Below are positions 1 to 7,126 of a DNA stretch of 64,000 nucleotides, piece by piece. The notes under the pieces are model-generated. The model saw nothing but the letters and a program-made list of their open reading frames with translations. It had not been told where the DNA came from and ran no database searches. This stretch comes from Cacconaster sp033811195 (GTDB lineage: Bacteria > Bacteroidota > Bacteroidia > Bacteroidales > UBA932), in assembly GCA_033811195.1 (NCBI GenBank), contig JAPXOZ010000010.1:17336-81335 (forward strand), read 5' to 3'. Within the stretch, counting starts at the first letter, position 1; every line of letters starts with the position of its first letter. The position numbers were made by a program, and so were the translations under genes.

Positions 1-1970
1 TGGCTGGTACGTCCCCAGTACCTGAATCGCAACATCTCATAATCACTAAAATTGAAGTCTACCCTGGCATTAGGTGCCCAGTTGACAACTTTCCGATCGA
101 TGGTAGTGGATTTTCCTCCCACCTCAGTAACATTTATAGTCCTGGAAGGTTGTGCTGTCGCACCTACGGTAATATTATATTTCTCCTCCTGCTTCATAAT
201 ATTGATACCGGCTCTCTGCAACATAGATTCATTCGTGATATCATTGGTATATTCATGATTGATTATAGCACCAGTCTCAAAATCATCGTAGGTTACCTTA
301 TAAGAGTTCCTATAGTTATAATCGTAAGAGTAGGTAGCCTCGGCAAAGAAATTTCTGCCGAGAGGCTCGGTATAAGAGAGACGGCCACCAACTCCATATG
401 CTTTGGCAGACTGGTGGTAAAATTGATCCACTACGCTGGCATCAGCGAGCACATTATTTCTGTATGAGTTGGTCAGAGAGCGGTTAATACCGTCAGTTCT
501 GTTGTTTGAGAGATCGTAATCTATATTAAGCGAGATAGTTCTTCCGGGTTTGCCGAGACGCTGTCTGAACAGGAGAAAACCTCGTGCGGTCTGGTTGGAG
601 TTTTCGCCGGTAGAGAGACTATATCCGTCGTTGATTTTGGATTTTTGCCCGGAAGAAGAAATATTATCTGTTGAAAAATCGGAGCGCTCCTCAAAATTAC
701 CATTACCAAAGTTAAATTGAGGCTGTAAAAGAATTGATGTCTGGTCTGAAATCTTCCAGTCTGCACGTGCTCCTACCCTATGGCCATAAGAGTTGGTGAT
801 ATTGTAGCCGTTGTCGATAGCAAAAAGAGATGTACCGTCCTGCTTGAATGTGGTCTTCGCGGTACTCTCCTCAACGACTCTTTCATTGCCATTGAACATA
901 TAGTTGCCTGACAACTCAGATTTGTTGTCAAATGTCTTACTTCCGTTGAGACCTGCCATATACGAGGTAGAGATGCCACTGCGACCTCCCCACCCACCGG
1001 GCATACCGCCACCACGCATTCCACCACCACGCATGCCCCCACCTCGCATACCTGCCATCATATTCCCCGCAAGGTCATTAAAGCCGCGGTTATTGGTGTT
1101 ATTGGCATTGCCTATGAATGCAATATGGTCACTCTCAGAGAATTTGGCTATCATAGAAGCTCCCTGAAAACGGAAATCATTATCTATTGCCACACCATCA
1201 TCATCCTTACCGCGAAGATCGCTACCGCCACCTGCCATAAAATTACCAAACCAACCATTCATCATTCCCTTCATAACACTGAGGTCTATGATGGTCTCTT
1301 CTTCTCCGTCATCAATACCGGTAAACTCCGCTTGCTCTGATTTTCTTTCCACAACTTTCACCTTCTCGACAATCTTTGCAGGAATGTTTTTGCTGGCAAG
1401 CTGAGGATCATCAAGGAAGAAAGTCCTCCCGCCAATGGTAATTTTCTTGATTTCCTTACCATTTGCCGTAATTGTACCATCTGATGAAACTTCAATTCCC
1501 GGGAGACGCTTGAGAATATCCTCAAGAGTCTCGTTATCGGTTACTTTCATCAACCCTATGTTGTGTTCTATAGTATCCTTCTTAATGACGATAGGGTTGC
1601 CGAGGTCGGTCACTGTGGCTCCTTCGAGCAAATGGACATCAACTTCCATTTTCTTCTTTCCCATATCAAGGTTGTTATCCACATTAATGCTATCCTGATA
1701 AGGAACATATCCCATAAGTTCTCCCTTTATGAGATATTTACCGGGTCTTACGCCTTTGATCTCAGCAAAACCTTTCTCATTCGTAAGAGCATATTTGTAG
1801 GCTTGATCTGAACCATCCGCAGTGAGGGACACTGTCGCGAATTCGACTCCGGCTCCACTTTCAGCGTCAGTCAGGGTAACCTTTACTGAAAAGCCTCCGC
1901 GCTGTGCGCTAAGGAGTGATGGAAAAAGGAGCAAAACTAATGTAGCTACTTTCAAAAGTCTGTGTCTCAT
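1..1970 (-). CDS. Outer-membrane beta-barrel receptor, TonB-dependent-receptor-like (3' end beyond window)
   Basis: An open frame runs from the ATG at 1970 off the left edge, about 656 residues seen with no stop. Residues 1-22 are a signal peptide ending in SAQ. About 27-115 look like a carboxypeptidase-regulatory/CNA-B-like fold with the GYVPYQD motif. About 130-235 resemble a plug domain (LEDILKRLPGIEVSSDG, then a KKITIGGRTFF strand). The rest alternates aromatic and polar residues, as in a beta-barrel. This is the architecture of the Bacteroidetes outer membrane beta-barrel (OMP_b-brl_3-like) family, which moves ligands or acts as a scaffold in the outer membrane; the substrate cannot be read. 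A glycine-rich MRGGG repeat sits near residues 308-322. It is transcribed alone, with no clear -7 box upstream. The family call is firm, the function is not. Confidence 0.85.
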   Translation of the reverse strand, partial: MRHRLLKVATLVLLLFPSLLSAQRGGFSVKVTLTDAESGAGVEFATVSLTADGSDQAYKYALTNEKGFAEIKGVRPGKYLIKGELMGYVPYQDSINVDNNLDMGKKKMEVDVHLLEGATVTDLGNPIVIKKDTIEHNIGLMKVTDNETLEDILKRLPGIEVSSDGTITANGKEIKKITIGGRTFFLDDPQLASKNIPAKIVEKVKVVERKSEQAEFTGIDDGEEETIIDLSVMKGMMNGWFGNFMAGGGSDLRGKDDDGVAIDNDFRFQGASMIAKFSESDHIAFIGNANNTNNRGFNDLAGNMMAGMRGGGMRGGGMRGGGMPGGWGGRSGISTSYMAGLNGSKTFDNKSELSGNYMFNGNERVVEESTAKTTFKQDGTSLFAIDNGYNITNSYGHRVGARADWKISDQTSILLQPQFNFGNGNFEERSDFSTDNISSSGQKSKINDGYSLSTGENSNQTARGFLLFRQRLGKPGRTISLNIDYDLSNNRTDGINRSLTNSYRNNVLADASVVDQFYHQSAKAYGVGGRLSYTEPLGRNFFAEATYSYDYNYRNSYKVTYDDFETGAIINHEYTNDITNESMLQRAGINIMKQEEKYNITVGATAQPSRTINVTEVGGKSTTIDRKVVNWAPNARVDFNFSDYEMLRFRYWGRTS

Positions 1971-2060
1971 ATAGTGGTATGTTTTTACAAATCTTATCCA
2001 AGAAAGATTATCAACTTGTTATTTTAGACTTTAAAAACGGAGAAAGGTTAAATTCGGAGA

Positions 2061-2630
2061 TCACTTTTTTACCCTTGACGGATGTGCATCTATAAAGGAT
2101 TTCCAGGTTGAAGAGGCAGAAACATCTACAAGCGGGTTTGTTAGCTGGTAGAAATGGCACATAGCGATGGCAAGGGCATCCGAGGCATCCAGAAATGAAC
2201 TTTCCATATTTATTCCTAGAGTTTTTTCCATCAGAATCCTAACCTGTTCCTTTGAAGCATCTCCACGACCCGTTATTGCCATTTTGACCTTTCTGGGGGC
2301 GTATTCAAAAACGGGAATGCCGCGATGGAGTGCCGCCGAAATAGCGGAACCCTGAGCACGACCGAGTTTGAGCATAACCTGTGGATTCTTGCCGTAGAAT
2401 GGAGCCTCGATTGCCAGATCATCAGGGGCATACGTATCCATAAGTTCTCCTATTTCCATAAATATGCGTCTGAGCTTGAGAAAATGATCCTTCTCCTTGC
2501 GTAGGTCAATCACCCCCATATCTACGTAATGTACCTTCTTCTTGTCAACCAGAATAACCCCATAGCCCAAAATAGAGGTACCTGGGTCAACTCCCATAAT
2601 AATTCGTTGTGGATTTTCACTCTGTGTCAT
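2061..2630 (-). CDS. ruvC: Crossover junction endodeoxyribonuclease RuvC
   Basis: RuvC resolves Holliday junctions made during recombination repair by paired nicks, working with RuvAB. The 189-residue protein carries the whole RNase-H-like active site: D15 (GVDPGT), E75 (AIEAPF), and D148 and D151 (LDASDALA), with the same spacing as E. coli D7/E66/D138/D141. About eight residues extend the N-terminus compared with E. coli. The ATG overlaps the serS stop by one base (TAATG), so ruvC is probably translationally coupled to serS and shares its promoter. The C-terminal tail after about residue 165 is lineage-specific. Confidence 0.97.
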   Translation of the reverse strand: MTQSENPQRIIMGVDPGTSILGYGVILVDKKKVHYVDMGVIDLRKEKDHFLKLRRIFMEIGELMDTYAPDDLAIEAPFYGKNPQVMLKLGRAQGSAISAALHRGIPVFEYAPRKVKMAITGRGDASKEQVRILMEKTLGINMESSFLDASDALAIAMCHFYQLTNPLVDVSASSTWKSFIDAHPSRVKK

Positions 2631-3904
2631 TATCCTATGATGTCGAAACCTGTGTATTTACGCAACACTTCAGGCACTACAATCTTGCCATCAGGGGTTT
2701 GGTTGTTCTCGATAATAGCGGCAAGTATCCTCGGTAAAGCAAGAGCACTACCATTGAGAGTATGAGCAAGCTGCGATTTACCATCTTCATCCTTATACCT
2801 TAGTTTCAGACGATTTGACTGGTAGGACTCAAAATTGGAAACCGAACTTACTTCAAGCCATCTCTGCTGTGCCGCTGACCACACCTCAAAATCGTAGGTT
2901 AAGGCAGAGGTGAAGCCCATATCTCCACCGCAAAGCCTCACAATCCTATAAGGAAGATCTAGCTCTTGTACCAAAGATTCTACATGGACCACCATCTCAT
3001 CAAGCGCAGCATAGGAATTTTCCGGATGCTCAATGCGTACAATTTCTACTTTATCAAACTGGTGCAGACGATTTAGACCCCTCACATCCTTTCCATAAGA
3101 TCCAGCTTCGCGACGCCAGCAAGGAGTATATGCAGTTATTTTAATGGGAAAATCGGAATCCTGTAGGATGACATCTCGGTATATATTTGTCAGAGGGACC
3201 TCAGCAGTAGGAATCAGATAGAAACCATCAATTGTGATGTGGTACATTTGACCCTCCTTGTCAGGAAGCTGTCCCGTGCCGAAGCCGGAATCTTCGTTGA
3301 CAATATAAGGGGGCTGGTACTCCACATAGCCCGCAGCTGTATTACGTTCAAGGAAATAGGCGATCAATGCTCTCTGAATTCTGGCACCCGCACCTTTGTA
3401 AAGGGGAAATCCTGCACCCGTAAGCTTTACTCCAAGGTCAAAATCTATAATATCCAACTCCTTGACCAACTCCCAATGAGGTTTGGAGGTCTCTCCCAAA
3501 TCCGGCATAACACCTCCCTGGCGCACAATCACATTATCCTCCGCCGTAAGACCCTCCGGAACTAGCGTGGAGGGAAGGTTGGGTAGAAGTACCAGCCGGT
3601 CATCCTGTTCCTGCTGTGCATTGACCATCTCTTTTTCAAGAGCTCCGGAGCGCTCCTTAAGAGAAGCCACCTCCAGTTTGATACGGTCTGCCTCATCACG
3701 TTGTCCTTCTTTCATGAGTTTGCCAATTTCAGATGCTTTAATCTTCTGCTGTGCAAGGCAGGAATCCAATTCTTGCTGTGCCGAACGACGTTTTTTATCA
3801 AGTTCAATGATATCGTAAACAATCTCTTTCGCATCGAAATGCTTGACTGCAAGGCGCTTAATTACAAATTCGGGCTGCTCTCTTAGAAGTTTTAATGTCA
3901 ACAT
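2630..3904 (-). CDS. serS: Seryl-tRNA synthetase
   Basis: Class II aminoacyl-tRNA synthetase that charges tRNA-Ser (and tRNA-Sec where present). The 424 residues begin with the coiled-coil arm (about 1-110, rich in K, E and Q) that grips the long variable arm of tRNA-Ser. The catalytic domain follows, with motif 2 (CWRREAGSYGKDVRGLNR, then HQFDKVE) and motif 3 (GSALALPRILAAIIENNQ). The ATG at 3904 was chosen because a -7 promoter box lies at 3924-3931, only about 20 bases upstream. A longer frame opening at 3946 would start before transcription does. It heads a serS-ruvC transcript. Confidence 0.97.
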   Translation of the reverse strand: MLTLKLLREQPEFVIKRLAVKHFDAKEIVYDIIELDKKRRSAQQELDSCLAQQKIKASEIGKLMKEGQRDEADRIKLEVASLKERSGALEKEMVNAQQEQDDRLVLLPNLPSTLVPEGLTAEDNVIVRQGGVMPDLGETSKPHWELVKELDIIDFDLGVKLTGAGFPLYKGAGARIQRALIAYFLERNTAAGYVEYQPPYIVNEDSGFGTGQLPDKEGQMYHITIDGFYLIPTAEVPLTNIYRDVILQDSDFPIKITAYTPCWRREAGSYGKDVRGLNRLHQFDKVEIVRIEHPENSYAALDEMVVHVESLVQELDLPYRIVRLCGGDMGFTSALTYDFEVWSAAQQRWLEVSSVSNFESYQSNRLKLRYKDEDGKSQLAHTLNGSALALPRILAAIIENNQTPDGKIVVPEVLRKYTGFDIIG

Positions 3905-3923
3905 AAATTCATGATTTGGTATG

Positions 3924-3931
3924 CAAAGGTA
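3924..3931 (-). promoter_or_regulatory. Bacteroidetes -7 box for serS-ruvC
   Basis: Read on the minus strand this is TACCTTTG, an exact match to the TAnnTTTG consensus of the main Bacteroidetes sigma factor. It predicts a leader of roughly 10-15 bases and decides the serS start. No experimental support is available here. Confidence 0.6.
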
Positions 3932-3939
3932 TAAAAAAA

Positions 3940-3964
3940 GAGCCACTTCTACACGAAGCGGCTC
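3940..3964 (-). terminator. Rho-independent terminator of rplU-rpmA
   Basis: The hairpin has arms GAGCCaCTTC and GAAGcGGCTC around a TACAC loop. On the minus strand seven T follow it (A-run at 3933-3939). It begins 23 bases after the rpmA stop and separates that operon from the serS promoter. A short T-run on the other side could make it bidirectional. Confidence 0.75.
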
Positions 3965-3987
3965 TATTTTTCGATGGTGGTCCCTCT

Positions 3988-4245
3988 TTACGCGAAGGGG
4001 AGCACCGATACGTAAGACTTATTGTTAGCCTTTTTCTTGAAAACAACAGTACCGTCAATCAAAGCGAAAAGAGTATGGTCTTTACCCATTCCAACATTTT
4101 CACCGGGATTGTGAACTGTTCCTCTCTGGCGAACTAGGATATTGCCAGCTCTGGCACTCTGTCCACCGAACAATTTAACGCCCAAGCGTTTGCTGTGTGA
4201 TTCGCGGCCGTTTTTAGAACTACCGACACCTTTTTTGTGAGCCAT
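3988..4245 (-). CDS. rpmA: 50S ribosomal protein L27
   Basis: L27 reaches the peptidyl-transferase centre of the large ribosomal subunit with its N-terminal tail. The 85 residues start directly with MAHKKGVGSSKNGRES, the mature form found in most bacteria, without the cleavable extension seen in Firmicutes. The core GGQSARAGNILVRQRG and the GVGMGKDHTLFAL-like strand are intact. It lies 17 bases downstream of rplU, the usual L21-L27 pair, and ends at the terminator at 3940-3964. Confidence 0.98.
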   Translation of the reverse strand: MAHKKGVGSSKNGRESHSKRLGVKLFGGQSARAGNILVRQRGTVHNPGENVGMGKDHTLFALIDGTVVFKKKANNKSYVSVLPFA

Positions 4246-4262
4246 AATCTAATACGTTTTAA

Positions 4263-4571
4263 TTAAGCGATTGTTTCAATTTGAATTTGTGTCAAATATT
4301 GGCGATGGCCATTTTTCTTCTGATAACCTTTGCGGCGTTTCTTTTTGAAAACGATAACCTTATCACCTTTGAGATGGTCGAGAACGGTAGCTTTCACAAC
4401 CGCACCTTCCACATAAGGTGCACCAACTTTGACATCACCATCATTGTCAGTCAATAATACTTTATCAAAGTCAACAGAGGCACCGACATCAGCCGCAAGG
4501 CGGTGAACGAAGATTTTCTTGCCTGCCTCAACTTTGAACTGCTGTCCTGCAATATCTACAATTGCGTACAT
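4263..4571 (-). CDS. rplU: 50S ribosomal protein L21
   Basis: L21 binds 23S rRNA in the large subunit. The 102-residue frame has the family start MYAIVDIAGQQFKVEAGKK, a central DKVLL strand and the basic VFKKKRRKGYQKKNGHRQ tail typical of L21. It is the first gene of rplU-rpmA. The mRNA has a leader of about 90 bases with a possible stem (4594-4644) between the -7 box at 4667-4674 and this start. That arrangement fits autoregulation, although no known L21 leader class was matched. Confidence 0.98.
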   Translation of the reverse strand: MYAIVDIAGQQFKVEAGKKIFVHRLAADVGASVDFDKVLLTDNDGDVKVGAPYVEGAVVKATVLDHLKGDKVIVFKKKRRKGYQKKNGHRQYLTQIQIETIA

Positions 4572-4593
4572 AAAATAAATTTTAAAAATTTAT

Positions 4594-4644
4594 AACCGTA
4601 AGCGGACACAACTTAAGTATCTCTTATTCAGTAGCTTAACGGTT
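4594..4644 (-). promoter_or_regulatory. Structured 5' leader of rplU-rpmA (candidate ribosomal-protein leader)
   Basis: On the minus strand, AACCGTTAAGC (4644-4634) can pair with GCTTACGGTT (4603-4594), giving a stem of 10 pairs with one bulged T around a loop of about 30 bases. It ends 22 bases before the rplU ATG. Many ribosomal-protein operons carry such leaders for feedback control; here this is an inference from position and pairing only. Confidence 0.35.
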
Positions 4645-4666
4645 GCCTATCAACATTTTCGGACTG

Positions 4667-4674
4667 CAAATATA
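4667..4674 (-). promoter_or_regulatory. -7 box for rplU-rpmA
   Basis: The minus strand reads TATATTTG followed by C, an exact TAnnTTTG match. Transcription would start near 4660 and leave a leader of roughly 90 bases, unusually long for this window. Confidence 0.55.
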
Positions 4675-4750
4675 ACAATTTTGACAATTACTACAAAAAA
4701 TTCGACAATTACTACATTTTTTTTTGCCAAATAGTACCCTATTGACTATG

Positions 4751-4780
4751 TTTGTAACATATTTGTGATTATAACCTTTG
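4751..4780 (+). promoter_or_regulatory. Promoter of the AAA ATPase gene
   Basis: TTTG at 4751-4754 (-33) and TAACCTTTG at 4772-4780 (-7 with one extra base) are separated by 17 bases. The ATG at 4789 is only 8 bases past the box, so the mRNA would be leaderless or nearly so. The GTG at 4765 lies inside the promoter and is therefore unlikely to be the start. Confidence 0.4.
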
Positions 4781-4788
4781 TGCTACAA

Positions 4789-5847
4789 ATGAACCTGCCT
4801 TTTAATTACGACCGCATTGCAGAAAAATACGACATAATTGGACGAACAGCTGAGGCAGATCTCTTTTTCAAGAGTATCTGCGATAGGAAACGGAGCGTTG
4901 CCATCTATGGCCCACCCAAAAGTGGCAAGGAGTCATTCATAAGATACTCACTCGATGCTCTCGAATCCCACGGGCAGAATTTCATTCTCTGTGAGCTGGA
5001 CCTCTTCAACATCCGCACGATAGAAGATTTTATCTCACTTTTTAAGGAGAAGATGCTGAAATGTTACAACGACATTCACTACAATGCAATACTTCCTTTT
5101 GAAATCCACGTAGACTCGCTGGACGCACGTAAAATCCTTAACCTTCCGGAGATCCTTGCCACCGATGCAGGTAAGATGGTCATAATCTATTTCAAGGAGT
5201 TCCAGAACCTTTTACAGTGCGGCAATGATGAAATTGAGCTGGATGACTTAGACAAAATCTGGTCAAAACAAACCAATGTACGCTACATTTTTAGCGGATC
5301 ATTTGTCAACCAGATGAAATATATATTCGAGGAGAAGAAATATTTCTACTATATGTGCGACGTGATCCCTCTTGAAAAGCTTAAGAAAAAAGAGTGCATA
5401 GACTACATCGTACGCTCATTCCAGAGGCTGGGCAGAGTAATTCAGGAAGAGCAAGCCGGTACCATCTACCAACTTGCAGACGGCAATATCTGGTATATAA
5501 AGCACCTCTGTTCAATCTGCATGTCCATGCCGATAGGTTATGTCAATAATACAATCATCAAACAGGCTACCGAGACTCTTATTTCACTACATTCTCCCCG
5601 GTTTATGCAGACAATGATGGATCTGACCCCTAATCAGATCAATTTTCTCAAGGCGGTTGTAGACGGGGCGCAGCGATTCAGCAGCCAGGAGATTCTAGAA
5701 GGATATCGCCTTAACTCTTCTGCCAATGTTTTCCGTCTGAAAGATGCACTCAAAAAGAAGGAAGTGCTGACATTTGATAAGGAAGACAACGCCATCATAC
5801 TGGATACCCTATTTGCTCATTGGCTAAAAAATACCTATTTTAAATAG
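4789..5847 (+). CDS. AAA ATPase with C-terminal winged helix (archaeal-ATPase-like)
   Basis: A 352-residue P-loop ATPase. Walker A is GPPKSGKE (residues 41-48), a Walker-B-like strand MVIIYFKEF is near 125, and a sensor-like SGSF segment lies around 170. The last 70 residues (from LTPNQINFLKAV) look like a winged helix. This matches the AAA/archaeal-type ATP-binding proteins common in Bacteroidales, whose targets are mostly unknown. The Walker B acid is weak (KEFQ rather than DE), so the activity could be atypical. The start is set by the promoter just upstream. It may be cotranscribed with the sirtuin gene 11 bases downstream. Confidence 0.75.
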   Translation: MNLPFNYDRIAEKYDIIGRTAEADLFFKSICDRKRSVAIYGPPKSGKESFIRYSLDALESHGQNFILCELDLFNIRTIEDFISLFKEKMLKCYNDIHYNAILPFEIHVDSLDARKILNLPEILATDAGKMVIIYFKEFQNLLQCGNDEIELDDLDKIWSKQTNVRYIFSGSFVNQMKYIFEEKKYFYYMCDVIPLEKLKKKECIDYIVRSFQRLGRVIQEEQAGTIYQLADGNIWYIKHLCSICMSMPIGYVNNTIIKQATETLISLHSPRFMQTMMDLTPNQINFLKAVVDGAQRFSSQEILEGYRLNSSANVFRLKDALKKKEVLTFDKEDNAIILDTLFAHWLKNTYFK

Positions 5848-5858
5848 AAACTTTGATT

Positions 5859-6545
5859 ATGAAAAAAATAGTATTTCTGACAGGCGCAGGCATCAGCGCC
5901 GAAAGTGGCATAAAAACATTTCGTGACAGCGACGGATTATGGGAAAATCACAGGGTGGAGGATGTTGCTTCCATCGAAGGATGGTATCGCAACCCTAAAC
6001 TGGTAATAGACTTCTATAACGAACGCCGAAGACAACTCGAAACTGTAAAACCCAACCGTGCACACGAGATTATCGCGGAGTTGGAGAAACATTTCGACGT
6101 AACGGTTATAACCCAAAATGTAGACAATCTACATGAGAGAGCCGGCAGTACCGATATAATACATCTCCATGGCGAACTTACCAAAATCCGTCCCGTGGAT
6201 GGAGATGATATGGATGCGATAGATATTGGTTACTCAGATTTAAGCATCAATGATAAGGATAGCCGCGGAGTGCAATTACGCCCGCATATAGTATGGTTTG
6301 GAGAGGCAGTACCGATGATAGAAAAAGCAGTCAGAGTTGTCTCCAGAGCTGATGTTTTGGTAATTGTAGGCACCTCAATGGTTGTTTATCCTGCTGCAGG
6401 ACTGATTCATTACGCACCTGCAGGCATACCTATCTATCTGATAGACCCTAAACCTTCCGGACTTCACCATGCAAGACTTAAGCAGTTTATAGAGAAGGCC
6501 ACAACCGGTATGGAAAAACTCAAAAAAGAGCTTCTGAATGAGTAA
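5859..6545 (+). CDS. cobB: NAD-dependent protein deacylase, sirtuin family (SIRT5/CobB class, no zinc cysteines)
   Basis: Sirtuins remove acyl groups from lysines, using NAD. The 228 residues have the NAD motif GAGISAESGIKTFRDSDG (9-26), TQNVDNLHERAG (85-96), catalytic H104 (HLHGEL), WFGEAVP and GTSMVVYPAAGL. Y53 and R56 (FYNERR) form the YxxR pair that marks desuccinylase/demalonylase-type enzymes. The four cysteines of the usual zinc ribbon are absent: the stretch after H104 has none. From memory, this loss recurs in Bacteroidetes homologues. The ATG at 5859 was preferred to an in-frame TTG six bases earlier. The end overlaps ubiX by 8 bases. Confidence 0.92.
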   Translation: MKKIVFLTGAGISAESGIKTFRDSDGLWENHRVEDVASIEGWYRNPKLVIDFYNERRRQLETVKPNRAHEIIAELEKHFDVTVITQNVDNLHERAGSTDIIHLHGELTKIRPVDGDDMDAIDIGYSDLSINDKDSRGVQLRPHIVWFGEAVPMIEKAVRVVSRADVLVIVGTSMVVYPAAGLIHYAPAGIPIYLIDPKPSGLHHARLKQFIEKATTGMEKLKKELLNE

Positions 6546-7122
6546 TAAGAGGCAGATAGTACTCGGTATTACGGGTGCCAGCGGAGCAATCTATGCTGAA
6601 CGCTATATACGCGGATGTGCCCAACTGCCGGATATTTCGCTTAGCGTTATATTCACCGAGACTGCACGCAATATATGGTTACGGGAACTAAGATATGACC
6701 CCCAAGAGCTAATATCCGAATGCGGAGCTTCTATACTGTCAAATGAGAACTTCGACGCCCCTTTTTGCTCAGGATCAGCTGCAGCAGATACACTGCTAAT
6801 ACTCCCCTGCTCTATGGGAGCACTCGCTAGAATAGCCGGAGGACTCGCCTCGGATGCCATCTCCAGGATTGCAGATGTGCAACTCAAAGAAAGAAGAGAG
6901 CTGATCCTTGTTCCGCGTGAAACTCCCTTGAACCTCATCCACCTTCACAATATGAAGCTTCTGACTCAGGCTGGTGCAGTAATATGCCCAGCCTCGCCCT
7001 CTTTTTATCACAATCCGGCCACTATTGAAGACCTTGCGGACTCATTTGTCGGCAGATTGCTCCATATGACCGGAGTCAGACCGCTGGAAAAGAAATACCA
7101 ATGGAATAATAATCAGGAATAA
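6538..7122 (+). CDS. ubiX: Flavin prenyltransferase UbiX
   Basis: UbiX joins dimethylallyl phosphate to reduced FMN, making the prenylated flavin used by UbiD-type decarboxylases (ubiquinone/menaquinone or aromatic acid metabolism). The 194-residue protein begins with the flavin-binding GITGASGAIYAERY loop and has PCSMGALARIAGG, REL-LVPRETPLN and the final PASPSFYHNP segment, all family hallmarks. The length is normal. It overlaps the sirtuin gene by 8 bases and is followed 4 bases later by the phosphoesterase gene. No ubiD is visible in this window. Confidence 0.95.
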   Translation: MSNKRQIVLGITGASGAIYAERYIRGCAQLPDISLSVIFTETARNIWLRELRYDPQELISECGASILSNENFDAPFCSGSAAADTLLILPCSMGALARIAGGLASDAISRIADVQLKERRELILVPRETPLNLIHLHNMKLLTQAGAVICPASPSFYHNPATIEDLADSFVGRLLHMTGVRPLEKKYQWNNNQE

Positions 7123-7126
7123 TAAT

